The translations under genes and the position numbers were made by a program. The notes beneath the pieces are model-generated. The model did no database searches. It was not told where the DNA came from and worked only from the letters and a program-made list of their open reading frames with translations. This document shows, in pieces, positions 18,799 through 28,288 of a DNA stretch of 64,000 nt; position 1 is the stretch's first letter; each line of letters opens with the position of its first letter. The stretch comes from Brevibacterium mcbrellneri ATCC 49030 (GTDB taxonomy: Bacteria > Actinomycetota > Actinomycetes > Actinomycetales > Brevibacteriaceae): contig NZ_ADNU01000023.1 of assembly GCF_000178455.1 (NCBI RefSeq), forward strand, positions 1 through 64,000, in the 5' to 3' direction.

Positions 18799-19242
18799 TT
18801 GCGTACCTATACTCCGAAGCCCGGCGACATCGAGCGCCAGTGGCACGTCATTGATGCCACTGACGTCGTACTTGGTCGACTTGCTTCGCAGGCAGCTCGT
18901 CTGCTTCGCGGCAAGCACAAGGTGACATTTGCCCCTCACGTTGACACGGGCGACTACGTGATCATCATCAATGCTGAAAAAGTTGCTCTGACCGGTGCCA
19001 AGCTGGAACAGAAGCGCGCATACCGCCACTCCAACTACCCTGGCGGAATCAAGAGCGTGAACTATGCAGAACTGATGGCTACCAAGCCTGTTCTGGCAGT
19101 TGAAAAAGCCGTTGCAGGTATGGTTCCTAAGAACCGCCTCGGCCGTGAACAAATGCGCAAGTTGAAGGTGTACGCGGGGCCTGAGCACCCACACGCATCA
19201 CACAACCCGCAGACCTACGAAATCAGCCAGGTTGCGCAGTAA
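18799..19242 (+). CDS. rplM: 50S ribosomal protein L13
   Basis: A large-subunit assembly protein. I place the start at the TTG at 18799, since L13 of actinobacteria begins [20 protein letters not shown], the length becomes the standard 147 residues, and AAGAAGG lies upstream. A longer in-frame reading from 18748 would run through the leader stem. Motifs are [32 protein letters not shown] and the C-terminal [12 protein letters not shown]. It forms an operon with rpsI, 26 bases on. Confidence 0.96.
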   Translation: MRTYTPKPGDIERQWHVIDATDVVLGRLASQAARLLRGKHKVTFAPHVDTGDYVIIINAEKVALTGAKLEQKRAYRHSNYPGGIKSVNYAELMATKPVLAVEKAVAGMVPKNRLGREQMRKLKVYAGPEHPHASHNPQTYEISQVAQ

Positions 19243-19268
19243 GCGCCCCAGGCACTGACAGGAGAATC

Positions 19269-19760
19269 ATGGCTGAAAACATCAACGAAGAAGTCGAACT
19301 GACTGAATACTCGACCGAAACCCCTGCTGGCCAGGGCGAAGCTGCAACTGGTGGCCGTGGGCAGTCGCTCACTGCTCCAGGTGCTGGAGTTGGACGTCGT
19401 AAGCAGGCTATTGCTCGCGTGCGTTTGGTTCCTGGTTCCGGTGAATGGAACATCAACGGTCGCGACCTTGCAACCTACTTCCCGAACAAGCTCCACCAGC
19501 AGCTGGTCAACGAACCGTTCCGCCTGCTGGACCTGGAAGGACGCTTTGACGTGTTCGTCCGCCTGCAGGGTGGAGGACCTTCCGGTCAGGCTGGGGCTGT
19601 TCGTTTGGGAATTGCTCGTTCGCTCAACGAGATTGACCGCGAAAACAACCGCCCAGAACTGAAGAAGGCTGGATTCCTGACCCGTGACGCTCGCGTACCT
19701 GAGCGTAAGAAGGCTGGTCTGAAGAAGGCACGTAAGGCACCTCAGTTCTCGAAGCGTTAA
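19269..19760 (+). CDS. rpsI: 30S ribosomal protein S9
   Basis: A small-subunit protein whose C-terminal Ser-Lys-Arg tail contacts P-site tRNA; the tail FSKR is present. Its 163 residues include an acidic N-terminal extension of about 40 residues, common in actinobacteria, then [36 protein letters not shown] and [26 protein letters not shown] lies upstream of the ATG. Two tandem hairpins end the operon. Confidence 0.97.
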   Translation: MAENINEEVELTEYSTETPAGQGEAATGGRGQSLTAPGAGVGRRKQAIARVRLVPGSGEWNINGRDLATYFPNKLHQQLVNEPFRLLDLEGRFDVFVRLQGGGPSGQAGAVRLGIARSLNEIDRENNRPELKKAGFLTRDARVPERKKAGLKKARKAPQFSKR

Positions 19761-19775
19761 TTACGTCTTACACAC

Positions 19776-19805
19776 GTGTGGCCCCGGTATATACCGGGGC
19801 CACAC
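19776..19805. terminator. First hairpin after rpsI
   Basis: A perfect 30-base palindrome made of GTGTGGCCCCGGTAT and its complement, 15 bases past the rpsI stop. It is very GC-rich and symmetrical, so it can act on both strands. Confidence 0.85.
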
Positions 19806-19861
19806 GGCGCAAAGCGAGCGAAACTACGCAAAATATTGCGTAGTTTCGCTCGCTTTGCGCC
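19806..19861. terminator. Second, 26-bp hairpin after rpsI
   Basis: This abuts the first hairpin. A perfect 26-base stem (arms 19806-19831 and 19836-19861) with an AATA loop is followed by GTTTCGTGT. It is much longer than needed for termination. It lies between convergent rpsI and a membrane protein gene and probably stops transcripts from both sides. Confidence 0.85.
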
Positions 19862-19918
19862 GTTTCGTGTCACTAAAGGTGAACGATGTTCTGAAACCAG
19901 ACATACTGGGCAGGTTGG

Positions 19919-20695
19919 CTAGGCAGATGTTGAACCAGTAGTTTGCGGCGTTTTGGGTTTAGGGGTCCGAGGTTCCTCAGGGTTTGCGTTGTGTGCCGCC
20001 TGGGGGAGTGTGCTGTCGATAGCCAGGGCAACCATTCCTGCGGACAGACACATTGTTCCCAACGTCCAGACTCCCAGAACAATGAAACTCTCAATGACCG
20101 CCAAACTCAGAAGCGCGATAACCCCAATAACCACGGGTAGTGCATAGCCCACAGGGAAACCGTTGATGCGCACGTTGAGTCCAAAGCATGCTGCGCACGC
20201 TATGAGCAACACGGGTGTGATGAAAGCAGAGATCTGGAAGCCCGCGGGCATCGAGATTGATAACGCCCCAATGGTGGGTAGAACAATAGCGACGACTCCC
20301 AGCACGCGGACGACGGTCAGGGTAATGCGCCGTTCACGTTCTGAACGGTGCTCAAGCGCAAGTGTCAAAGCATATCCACCGAGGACAAAAGCCTGACCAA
20401 CGAAGAACACCCACAAATCAGATTCAGCGTCGATGATAAGTGTGAACAAGCCCACGGCTACAAGCGCAAGCAGGCTACTACCAGCCCACGTCAACCGGTG
20501 GAGGGAGTGCGTGAGGTGAAAAAGATACGGAACACATGCGATGACGCCTGGGATGAGAACCAGAAGGCCAATACCAAAGCCGTTGACAATAGGGTTTGCC
20601 GGTTCTTGCGGAAAGAACAACACGGCGCAGTAAAGCGCGAGCGATGTTGTTGCGAAGAGTGTTGTCAGTGATGTAAAAACGTATAACTTGTTCAT
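19919..20695 (-). CDS. Polytopic membrane protein, function unknown
   Basis: I do not recognise this 258-residue protein. It has about eight predicted TM segments, for example TSLALYCAVLFF (about 17-28), GIGLLVLIPGVIACVPYLF, SSLLALVAVGLFTLII, VVRVLGVVAIVLP and YALPVVIGVIALLSLAVIE. The cytoplasmic tail is Pro/Thr-rich (residues 235-258). No catalytic or binding motif is visible. It is convergent with rpsI and divergent from glmM. The shared upstream region holds GTAAAG repeats. Confidence 0.6.
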   Translation of the reverse strand: MNKLYVFTSLTTLFATTSLALYCAVLFFPQEPANPIVNGFGIGLLVLIPGVIACVPYLFHLTHSLHRLTWAGSSLLALVAVGLFTLIIDAESDLWVFFVGQAFVLGGYALTLALEHRSERERRITLTVVRVLGVVAIVLPTIGALSISMPAGFQISAFITPVLLIACAACFGLNVRINGFPVGYALPVVIGVIALLSLAVIESFIVLGVWTLGTMCLSAGMVALAIDSTLPQAAHNANPEEPRTPKPKTPQTTGSTSA

Positions 20696-20790
20696 GGTGC
20701 CTCTTTCTTTAGCCTCGCGGACATGCGAGTGTTTGTATTCACTATGGCACCGCGGCGTCTGCCTTTTGTTTCAAAAGTGGTATCGGTTGG

Positions 20791-20826
20791 GTAAAGTTCC
20801 TTTACGTGTAAAAGCTGGGTGTAAAG
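20791..20826. promoter_or_regulatory. GTAAAG repeats and palindromes between the membrane gene and glmM
   Basis: GTAAAG or GTAAAAG occurs at 20791, 20808 and 20821. Two overlapping palindromes result: GTAAAG-TTC-CTTTAC (20791-20805) and TTTAC-GT-GTAAA (20801-20812). The cluster lies 68-103 bases before the chosen glmM start. It looks like a repressor or activator binding site; no regulator is assigned. Confidence 0.4.
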
Positions 20827-20893
20827 CGCACTAACGGTGTCAGTGCCTCTAGCTGCACTTGAGCAAACTGTCGTAGATGTGAAAGTGAGACTC

Positions 20894-22246
20894 ATGGGTC
20901 GTCTGTTTGGAACCGATGGAGTGCGCGGACGCGCAAACCGAGACATCACGGCACGGTTGGCTCTCCAATTATCGGTTGCAGCGAGCCGGGTGCTAGCCAA
21001 GCCAGAACAGGCGGTGAACCACCGCCCGCGTGCGATCGTTGGCCGTGACACCCGAATCAGCGGAGATTTTCTGTCAGCTGCAGTAGCGGCGGGAATTGCT
21101 TCAACGGGCGTCGATGTGTGGGACGCAGGTGTGCTCCCAACGCCCGGTGTCGCTTATGCCGTGAAAGCCACGGGGGCTGAGTTCGGTGTGGTTCTTTCTG
21201 CTTCTCACAACCCCATGCCAGACAACGGCATCAAGTTCTTTGGTCCGGGGGGAACCAAACTTGACGACGCTATCGAAGATGAGATCACCGCTCTCGTTGA
21301 CGTGAACTGGGATCGTCCCACCGCCGAGGCCGTTGGGCGCATCCAGCGCTACCCGGCTGCCGCAGATGAATTTACCGAACACTTGGTCGCCGGGTTGGGC
21401 GAAGAGGTGACACCCCTTAAGGGACTCACTGTTGTGGTTGACTGTGCCCACGGAGCCGCCTCCGTTGTGGGCCCAGCGGCTCTGCGTCAAGCAGGAGCCG
21501 ACGTCATTGTGACTGCCGCAGAACCAACGGGGCTGAACATCAACGACGGGGTTGGCTCCACCCACATCGACAACCTCCAGCGTGCCGTCATCGAACAATC
21601 CGCAGACCTGGGTGTGGCATTCGACGGGGACGCCGACAGGTGCTTGGCCGTGGACGCGCGTGGACGCGAAGTCAACGGTGACCAGATCATGGGAATCCTG
21701 GCGATTGGGCTGAAAGAAGACGGTGCACTCGCACACGACACTCTGGTGACTACGGTTATGAGTAACCTGGGCCTCCGCCTGGCCATGGAACGCTACGGTA
21801 TTGATACGGTACAGACCGCGGTGGGGGACCGGTACGTTCTCGAACGCATGAAAGCAGACGGTTACTCCCTGGGTGGCGAACAGTCCGGGCACATCCTCAT
21901 GCTTGACCACGGCTCTACCGGCGACGGAGTCCAAACAGCGCTCCACCTCATGCACCGCATGGCCACGTCAAAGCGGACGCTTGCCGACCTTGCAGCAGAA
22001 ATCCCGAACCTGCCTCAAGTCCTCATCAATGTGAAAGACGTTGACAAGAGCCGCACTGCTGACCCTGTGGTCGCAGCTGAAGTCACAGCAGTGGAAAAGG
22101 AACTGGGAACAACTGGGCGAGTTCTCCTTCGAGCTTCCGGGACTGAGCCAGTCATTCGCGTCATGGTAGAAGCCGAAAGCGAAGAAGTCGCTCAACAGCA
22201 GGCTCAGCGCCTGGCCGATGTCGTTAAGCCCCAACTGGCACTGTAA
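20894..22246 (+). CDS. glmM: Phosphoglucosamine mutase
   Basis: Interconverts glucosamine-6-phosphate and glucosamine-1-phosphate for UDP-GlcNAc and peptidoglycan synthesis. I start at ATG 20894 (450 residues), because the family begins MGRLFGTDGVRGRAN; in-frame GTG codons at 20879 and 20885 and an ATG-like start further up are possible but not conserved. The catalytic loop SASHNP puts the phosphoserine at Ser104. The metal loop is DGDADRCLAVD, the sugar loop GEQSGHI, and the phosphate loop RASGTEPVIRVM. glmS, the preceding step, is 4.9 kb downstream. Confidence 0.96.
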   Translation: MGRLFGTDGVRGRANRDITARLALQLSVAASRVLAKPEQAVNHRPRAIVGRDTRISGDFLSAAVAAGIASTGVDVWDAGVLPTPGVAYAVKATGAEFGVVLSASHNPMPDNGIKFFGPGGTKLDDAIEDEITALVDVNWDRPTAEAVGRIQRYPAAADEFTEHLVAGLGEEVTPLKGLTVVVDCAHGAASVVGPAALRQAGADVIVTAAEPTGLNINDGVGSTHIDNLQRAVIEQSADLGVAFDGDADRCLAVDARGREVNGDQIMGILAIGLKEDGALAHDTLVTTVMSNLGLRLAMERYGIDTVQTAVGDRYVLERMKADGYSLGGEQSGHILMLDHGSTGDGVQTALHLMHRMATSKRTLADLAAEIPNLPQVLINVKDVDKSRTADPVVAAEVTAVEKELGTTGRVLLRASGTEPVIRVMVEAESEEVAQQQAQRLADVVKPQLAL

Positions 22247-22696
22247 ATGACACCCAGATTCGTGACCGCCATCGCGGCAGCCGGGGCAACTGCTGTTTCA
22301 ACCCTCATCACCTCGGCAGTGTCCCTGGCGTTGCGCCCTGTCACGCACGACGGTCTGCTGTTCGTCTTCAGCCGGTTAACCACCTCGGTGCTGGTCGTAG
22401 GGGCTATCGCAGCAGGCCTTGCCTTGATCTTTGGGTTTGTGCGCGCGAACTATCCTGGGCACCCGGCGGCACGCAATCCTGGCAACCCAAAATGGTTGGC
22501 GCTCACAGCCTTATTTGTGGCGGTGGGGCCACCGGTCATCATGTACATGCTCACAGTTATGTGGCTCACCAACGCCATGTATGTAGGGGCGCTGGCCCTT
22601 CTTGTTGGTCTCATTGCCGGACCACTCTTTGCGGTGGCAATGCGACCCATGAGTCGCCTGATTAGTGAACCCGGGGCAGCTGGCAAGAAAGCGTAA
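22247..22696 (+). CDS. Small membrane protein, function unknown
   Basis: A 149-residue protein with four predicted TM segments (about 7-27, 38-60, 80-102 and 108-130) and a short basic tail. No family was recognised. Its ATG follows the glmM stop directly, so it is very likely coupled to glmM translation. The loop after TM2 (RANYPGHPAARNPGNPKW) is Pro/Asn-rich. Confidence 0.65.
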   Translation: MTPRFVTAIAAAGATAVSTLITSAVSLALRPVTHDGLLFVFSRLTTSVLVVGAIAAGLALIFGFVRANYPGHPAARNPGNPKWLALTALFVAVGPPVIMYMLTVMWLTNAMYVGALALLVGLIAGPLFAVAMRPMSRLISEPGAAGKKA

Positions 22697-22741
22697 GCAG
22701 CGCAACCTTAGAGGGCCGTTACTGGCTGATGCAGGAAGCTT

Positions 22742-24619
22742 TCACGTAGTTTCCTGGTCCGCAAACTGGGTTTCGTACAGTTCGGCATACCGGCCACCGG
22801 CAGACAGCAACTCGGAGTGCGAACCGCGCTCCACGATGTGCCCACCTTCTACCACCAAGATCTGCGATGCCGAACGCACGGTTGACAAGCGGTGAGCGAT
22901 CACAATAGCCGTGCGGCCGGTCATCGCTTCGTTCAGCGCCTGCTGTACCGCCACCTCGTTCGTGGAATCCAAAGCACTCGTCGCCTCGTCCAACACCACA
23001 ATCGGAGGAGCCGCCAGGAGCAAACGCGCAATCGTCAACCGTTGCCGTTCACCTCCAGAGAGCCGATACCCACGTTCCCCAATCACCGTGTCAACCCCGT
23101 CAGGCAAAGCTTCGACAACACGGTCCATGCGGGCACGGTGCAAGGCGGACTGGATTTCCTCATCTGTGGCATTCGGCTTAGCAAGCAATAGGTTTTCGCG
23201 AATCGAATCGTGAAACAAATGCCCATCCTGTGTCACCATGCCAACGCCTGCCTTGAGATCCGCAAACGCAAGGTCACGGGCATCAATACCGCCCAAACGC
23301 ACACACCCCGAAGTAGGGTCGTACAAACGCGGAACCAAAGACGCAATCGTCGACTTACCCGCCCCAGACGAACCCACGAGCGCAACTGTTGACCCGGCAG
23401 GCACCGTGAACGAAATGCCGTGCAACACCTCGGCGGACTCCCGCGTATCCAACGCAGCCACGTCCTCTAAAGACGCAAGCGACACCTCCGCAGATGTGGG
23501 GTACGTGAAGCGTACGTCATCAAACTCCACTGACAGCGCACCCCGTGGCAAGGCATGCGGGTGAGCAGGCTCAGTGATGATGGGCTTGAGGTCTAAAATC
23601 TCAAAGATTCGCTCAAAGCTCACAACAGCGCTCACAAAGTCCATCCGCGCGTTCGCAAGCATGGTCAACGGTGCATAAAGGCGGGTGAGAAGCATTGCCA
23701 AGGTGACCACCATGCCCGCGTTGAGCTGACCCTGCACGGCTTCGAAACCTCCCAAGCCGTACACCAGCGCAAGAGCTAAAGCCGACACCAAAGTCAGAGC
23801 CGTCACGAATGTGGTCTGCAACATGGCAGTCCGAACCCCAATTGCGCGGACACGATCGGCACGTTGCGCAAACTGGGCAGACTCACGATCAGGCGAACCA
23901 AAAAGCTTCACCAACGTGGCGCCACCAGCGTTAAAACGTTCAGTCATTCGGGTAGACATCGCCGCGTTGAGATCAGATGCCTCGAACTGAAGTGTGGCCA
24001 ACTTCGAAGCCAAGAACCGTGCAGGCAACAGATAAATAGGAAGCAGAACCAGCGACAAAACCGTGACCTGCCACGAATATGCAAACATGACACCCAGCGT
24101 GAGCAAAAGAGCCACAAGATTCGACGCAACAGACGGCAACGTGTTCGCAAACGCGCGCTGAGCTCCCATGACGTCGGTACTCAAGCGTGAAATCAACGCC
24201 CCAGTGCGTGTGCGGTTGAAAAACGCCACCGGCATGGTCTGCACGTGATCGAACACAGCCGTACGCAAATCAAAAATGAGACCTTCGCCCACCTGTGCCG
24301 AAAACCACCGGTTGATCAAAGACAGCGCGGCATCCAAAAGAGCAATCGCACCCATCGCTACCGCAAGCCACACAATCGTGGACACCGGCCCACCGTCAGT
24401 AATCGCATTGACAACCCGGCCAGACAGAGTTGGAGTAATGACACCCAACAGCGCGGCCAAAGCTGAAAGCAAAACGTAGGCCACCATGCGACCGCGATGA
24501 CGACGGGCAAAGATGAAAATCCTGCCCACCGTGGACCAACTCACCGACTGCGACTTACCACCGTACTTTTGTGCGGCCGTGGCACGCCGCAACACCATAT
24601 GCGGTGAAATGTTCGACAT
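22742..24619 (-). CDS. ABC exporter, fused permease-ATPase half transporter
   Basis: A 625-residue type I ABC exporter (MsbA/LmrA class). An N-terminal ABC_membrane domain (about 35-320, six TM) precedes the nucleotide-binding domain (about 365-620) with Walker A VGSSGAGKSTIASLVP, Q-loop MVTQDGHLFHDSIRENLL, signature LSGGERQRLTIARLLL, Walker B IVVLDEATSALDS and H-loop IAHRLSTV. A homodimer is expected. Substrate is unknown; multidrug, lipid or peptide are all possible. It is convergent with the glmM unit and lies 23 bases downstream of coaA. Confidence 0.9.
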   Translation of the reverse strand: MSNISPHMVLRRATAAQKYGGKSQSVSWSTVGRIFIFARRHRGRMVAYVLLSALAALLGVITPTLSGRVVNAITDGGPVSTIVWLAVAMGAIALLDAALSLINRWFSAQVGEGLIFDLRTAVFDHVQTMPVAFFNRTRTGALISRLSTDVMGAQRAFANTLPSVASNLVALLLTLGVMFAYSWQVTVLSLVLLPIYLLPARFLASKLATLQFEASDLNAAMSTRMTERFNAGGATLVKLFGSPDRESAQFAQRADRVRAIGVRTAMLQTTFVTALTLVSALALALVYGLGGFEAVQGQLNAGMVVTLAMLLTRLYAPLTMLANARMDFVSAVVSFERIFEILDLKPIITEPAHPHALPRGALSVEFDDVRFTYPTSAEVSLASLEDVAALDTRESAEVLHGISFTVPAGSTVALVGSSGAGKSTIASLVPRLYDPTSGCVRLGGIDARDLAFADLKAGVGMVTQDGHLFHDSIRENLLLAKPNATDEEIQSALHRARMDRVVEALPDGVDTVIGERGYRLSGGERQRLTIARLLLAAPPIVVLDEATSALDSTNEVAVQQALNEAMTGRTAIVIAHRLSTVRSASQILVVEGGHIVERGSHSELLSAGGRYAELYETQFADQETT

Positions 24620-24642
24620 TCAGATCCCTTAAGTAGCCACGC

Positions 24643-25674
24643 TTACAGCTTCCGCAACTGGATGCTCTTCACCTTGTGGTCACTTGCCTTTTTCAGAATC
24701 AAGTCCGCACGACCTCGGCTAGGAAGAACATTTTGCGACAAATTAGGTGCGTTAATAGAGTCCCAAATTTCTCCCGCCAACGTGACAGCCTCTTCACGCG
24801 TCAACTGCGAATACTTGTGAAAGTACGAGTCAGGACGGGAAAACGCGCCCTCCTGCAGGCGCAAAAAGCGGCGAATGTACCACTCGCGAATGTCGCTCGT
24901 GTTGGCATCCACGTAAACGGAGAAATCAAAATAGTCACTCACGGCCACGCCAATGCGGCCGTCAGGGCGTGGACGCGGAGCCTGGAGAACATTCAACCCC
25001 TCAACGATCACAACATCGGGGGAGCGGACCGTCACCTCGGCGCCGTCAATAATGTCATACGTGTGGTGGGAATACACGGGAGCGCGAGCCTCCGGTGCAC
25101 CTGCCTTGATCTTCGCCAAGAACCGCAGCAGCCGCCTGCGGTCGTAGGACTCCGGGAAGCCCTTCCGGTCAGCGATCCCACGGCGCTCGAGTTCCGCGTT
25201 TGGGAACAGGAAGCCATCGGTTGTGATGAGTTCGACCCGTGGGGTGTCTGGCCACCGTGACAACATTTCACGCAGAAGGCGCGCCGTCGTTGATTTACCA
25301 ACTGCCACAGAACCCGCAACGCCAATAACAAAAGGGGTGCGCTTAGGTGTGACGTCCTTGCCCTTTTCACGTAACGGGGTGAAGAATTCGCGCGTCATCT
25401 GATACTTGTTGCCCCGGGCGGCAACGTACACGCTCAGCAGTTCGGACAGTGGAAGGTAAACGGAGCGAACCTCGTCTAAGTCGATGCGCTCACCCAAACC
25501 GCGCAGTCGCTCAACTTCCTTTTCCGTCAGCGGCGAGGATGTGGTTTCCGCAAGCGCTGCCCACGACTCTCGATCGAAGAGCCAGTAGGGCGACGGCAGT
25601 GAGTCCGAATCTGGCCGCAAACCGGCCAGGCGCCGTGCGGGATCAAGGTTGGTGAGCGCATTCATAGCCCACAT
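24643..25674 (-). CDS. coaA: Type I pantothenate kinase
   Basis: Phosphorylates pantothenate, the committed step to coenzyme A. The P-loop is GVAGSVAVGKSTTARLL, followed by ITTDGFLFPN, the substrate motif RKGFPESYDRRRLLRFL, VYSHHTYDI and VIVEGLNVLQ. The start is uncertain: ATG 25674 gives 343 residues and ATG 25665 gives 340. Neither has a good ribosome site, which suggests a leaderless mRNA. A longer upstream reading lacks conservation. Confidence 0.94.
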   Translation of the reverse strand: MWAMNALTNLDPARRLAGLRPDSDSLPSPYWLFDRESWAALAETTSSPLTEKEVERLRGLGERIDLDEVRSVYLPLSELLSVYVAARGNKYQMTREFFTPLREKGKDVTPKRTPFVIGVAGSVAVGKSTTARLLREMLSRWPDTPRVELITTDGFLFPNAELERRGIADRKGFPESYDRRRLLRFLAKIKAGAPEARAPVYSHHTYDIIDGAEVTVRSPDVVIVEGLNVLQAPRPRPDGRIGVAVSDYFDFSVYVDANTSDIREWYIRRFLRLQEGAFSRPDSYFHKYSQLTREEAVTLAGEIWDSINAPNLSQNVLPSRGRADLILKKASDHKVKSIQLRKL

Positions 25675-25801
25675 TGTCCCACTTTTCCCACACCCTTCCA
25701 CTTTCAGTGGCACAACGGGCTTATCAGGGGGGCGTAAAAGTGAATGTACCTTTTTCGTCCTGTATTTCTCGCTTGGTTAGGCAATCGGTACGATTGGTCC
25801 C

Positions 25802-27706
25802 ATGTGTGGAATTGTGGGATATGTTTCAACTTCTCGTGCCCAGTTTGCAGGCGGGTCTGAGCAGGCAACAGCAGGTCGCGACCATTCAGCTATCGACGTG
25901 GTCATGGGTGGTCTCAAGCGCATGGAATACCGCGGTTACGACTCCGCTGGTGTAGCGCTTGCAACCCCTGGCCAGCCGCTTTTCAGCGAGAAAAAATCCG
26001 GTAAGTTGTCTAACCTCAAGGACGTGTTGGAGACTCACCAGATTCCGGACGCCACCACAGGAATTGGTCATACGCGATGGGCTACGCACGGCGGCCCCAC
26101 TGACCAGAACGCCCACCCTCACCTGGCCGATGACGGCAAGTTGGCCCTCATTCACAACGGAATCATTGAGAACTTTGCGCCGTTGAAAGAACGACTTGAA
26201 GCTGAAGGCGCTCAGTTTGTGTCTGAAACCGACACGGAAGTTGCCGCTCAGCAGCTGGCCAAGAACTACCGGGAAACAGGTAATCTGACCGAAGCCATGC
26301 GCATCACTGCAACTCAGCTTGAAGGTGCGTTCACACTCCTAGCTATTCACCAAGACGTTCCGGACACGGTTGTGGCTGCTCGCCGCAACAGCCCACTGGT
26401 CGTTGGCCTAGGTGACGGCGAAAACTTCCTTGGCTCAGACGTCGCAGCGTTTATTGACTACACGCGCGATGCAGTTGAAATTGGTCAAGACCAGATCGTG
26501 ACCATTACCCCGGATTCAGTCGACATTATCGACACTGACAACAACCCGGTGGAAGGGAAGTCGTACACGGTTGACTGGGACCCAGCGACCGCTGAAAAGG
26601 GCGGCTTCGCATCGTTCATGGACAAGGAAATCCATGACCAGCCTCAAGCTGTTGCTGACACTCTGTTGGGTCGCATGGACCAACATGGTCACCTGCAGCT
26701 GTCAGAGATGAATATTGACGAATCGGTGCTCAAGAGCATTGACAAGATCGTTGTGATCGCATGTGGAACAGCTGCCTACGCAGGTCAGGTTGCTCGCTAC
26801 GCAATTGAGCACTGGTGCCGTATTCCCACCGAGGTCGAACTGGCTCACGAGTTCCGTTACCGGGACCCGGTGGTCACTGAGAAGACTTTGGTGGTGGCTA
26901 TCAGCCAGTCGGGTGAAACCATGGACACGCTCATGGCCGTGCGCCACGCCCGTGAACAGGGTGCCAAGGTGATCGCTATTTGTAACACCTACGGTTCCAC
27001 CATTCCGCGTGAATCCGATGGCGTGCTCTACACCCACGCTGGCCCAGAAATCGCGGTTGCGTCCACGAAGGCGTTCTTGGCGCAGATCGTCGCATGCTAC
27101 CTGTTGGGTCTGTACTTGGCACAGCTGCGTGGCAACAAGTACCAGGACGAAATCAAGGTCATCCTAGACGAACTTGAACAGGTGCCTAGCAAGATCGAAC
27201 GGCTTCTGGACGAAAGCAAACAGCAGGTAGTCGACCTTGCACAATCCATGCAGGACACCACCTCGGTCCTTTTCTTGGGCCGGCACGTGGGCTACCCCGT
27301 TGCCATGGAAGGCGCGCTCAAACTCAAGGAGCTCGCCTACATTCACGCAGAAGGTTTCGCAGCTGGTGAACTCAAGCACGGCCCCATAGCGCTGATTGAC
27401 GAAGGCCAGCCGGTGTTCATTGTGGTGCCAAGCCGTGCATCGCGTTACTCGTTGCACGACAAAGTGGTTTCCAACATCCAGGAAGTCCGTGCGCGTGGTG
27501 CCAACACGATCGTGATCGCAGAAGAAGGCGACACTGCGGTCGAACAGTTCGCATCCGAAGTGATCTACGTGCCTGCAACGCCTACGTTGCTGGCGCCACT
27601 TCTGACCACGATCCCGTTGCAGATCTTTGCGATGGCACTGGCCTCTGCCAAGGGCTTGGACGTCGATCAGCCGCGTAACCTGGCCAAGTCGGTCACGGTC
27701 GAATAA
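25802..27706 (+). CDS. glmS: Glutamine-fructose-6-phosphate aminotransferase (isomerising)
   Basis: Makes glucosamine-6-phosphate from fructose-6-phosphate and glutamine, entering the UDP-GlcNAc pathway. The 634 residues hold an Ntn amidotransferase domain with nucleophile Cys2 (MCGIVGYV), GIGHTRWATHG and HNGIIENF. Two SIS domains follow, with ACGTAAYAGQVARY, SQSGETMDTL, EGALKLKELAYIHAEGF, and the conserved C-terminus DQPRNLAKSVTVE. A TACGAT -10-like box ends seven bases before the ATG and no ribosome site is seen, so the mRNA is probably leaderless. No glmS ribozyme is present. Confidence 0.97.
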   Translation: MCGIVGYVSTSRAQFAGGSEQATAGRDHSAIDVVMGGLKRMEYRGYDSAGVALATPGQPLFSEKKSGKLSNLKDVLETHQIPDATTGIGHTRWATHGGPTDQNAHPHLADDGKLALIHNGIIENFAPLKERLEAEGAQFVSETDTEVAAQQLAKNYRETGNLTEAMRITATQLEGAFTLLAIHQDVPDTVVAARRNSPLVVGLGDGENFLGSDVAAFIDYTRDAVEIGQDQIVTITPDSVDIIDTDNNPVEGKSYTVDWDPATAEKGGFASFMDKEIHDQPQAVADTLLGRMDQHGHLQLSEMNIDESVLKSIDKIVVIACGTAAYAGQVARYAIEHWCRIPTEVELAHEFRYRDPVVTEKTLVVAISQSGETMDTLMAVRHAREQGAKVIAICNTYGSTIPRESDGVLYTHAGPEIAVASTKAFLAQIVACYLLGLYLAQLRGNKYQDEIKVILDELEQVPSKIERLLDESKQQVVDLAQSMQDTTSVLFLGRHVGYPVAMEGALKLKELAYIHAEGFAAGELKHGPIALIDEGQPVFIVVPSRASRYSLHDKVVSNIQEVRARGANTIVIAEEGDTAVEQFASEVIYVPATPTLLAPLLTTIPLQIFAMALASAKGLDVDQPRNLAKSVTVE

Positions 27707-27739
27707 CCCGCCCAACGTATTCAGGGCTGACTCGTAACC

Positions 27740-28267
27740 GTGGCCATTATTGGGATTGGAGTCGACATTGCCGATGTCGAGCGGTTCCGTGAACACATTG
27801 AACGCGTTCCGGAACTGCTTGACCGGCTCCTCACACCTGCTGAGCAGTTAAAGAAGAATGGTCAGCGACGCACCCCGGAGTCTTTGGCCGCCCGCTTTTC
27901 AGCGAAAGAAGCTCTGGTGAAGGCTCTGCAGTTGCCACAGATCATTCCGTGGCACGAAGCTGAAATCGTGTCAGCGTTCACGGGTGCTCCCAGTTTCCGG
28001 CTTTCAGGTTGGGTTCTTCAACACTTCCGCGACATGGGTGGCGAGACAATCCACGTGTCGATCACCCACGACGCAGGCCGGACTGTCACGTTCGTTGTAG
28101 CGGAGGGAAACCCGGTGCACAGCCACCCGCCCGTTGACCAGCCGGCTCCGTTGCTCCCTGGTTCGTCCGAGGCGTTAGCAGCTCTTGCTGAATTCCGGCA
28201 ACGCGCTGAAGAGACTCGAGAGGCGCGGCGCAAAGCGCGCGAGGAAGCACGGCGAAACGCGGAGTAA
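27740..28267 (+). CDS. acpS: Holo-[acyl-carrier-protein] synthase with C-terminal extension
   Basis: Transfers phosphopantetheine from CoA to acyl carrier proteins. The core has GIGVDIADVERF (metal-binding Asp), LAARFSAKEALVKAL (catalytic Glu/Lys) and VSITHDAGRTVTFVV. The family core is about 120 residues, but this protein has 175; the extra tail (about 125-175) is Pro-rich and then a charged helix rich in Arg, Glu and Ala, possibly a coiled coil. It starts at a GTG 33 bases after glmS. Confidence 0.92.
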   Translation: MAIIGIGVDIADVERFREHIERVPELLDRLLTPAEQLKKNGQRRTPESLAARFSAKEALVKALQLPQIIPWHEAEIVSAFTGAPSFRLSGWVLQHFRDMGGETIHVSITHDAGRTVTFVVAEGNPVHSHPPVDQPAPLLPGSSEALAALAEFRQRAEETREARRKAREEARRNAE

Positions 28268-28288
28268 AGCGCGTCAGCGCGCACTTCC

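Noticed and set aside
19846-19862. A shared TCGCTTTGCGCCGTT with a site near 47193
   Set aside because: Fifteen identical bases are expected by chance once or more in a 64-kb sequence, and the flanks differ.
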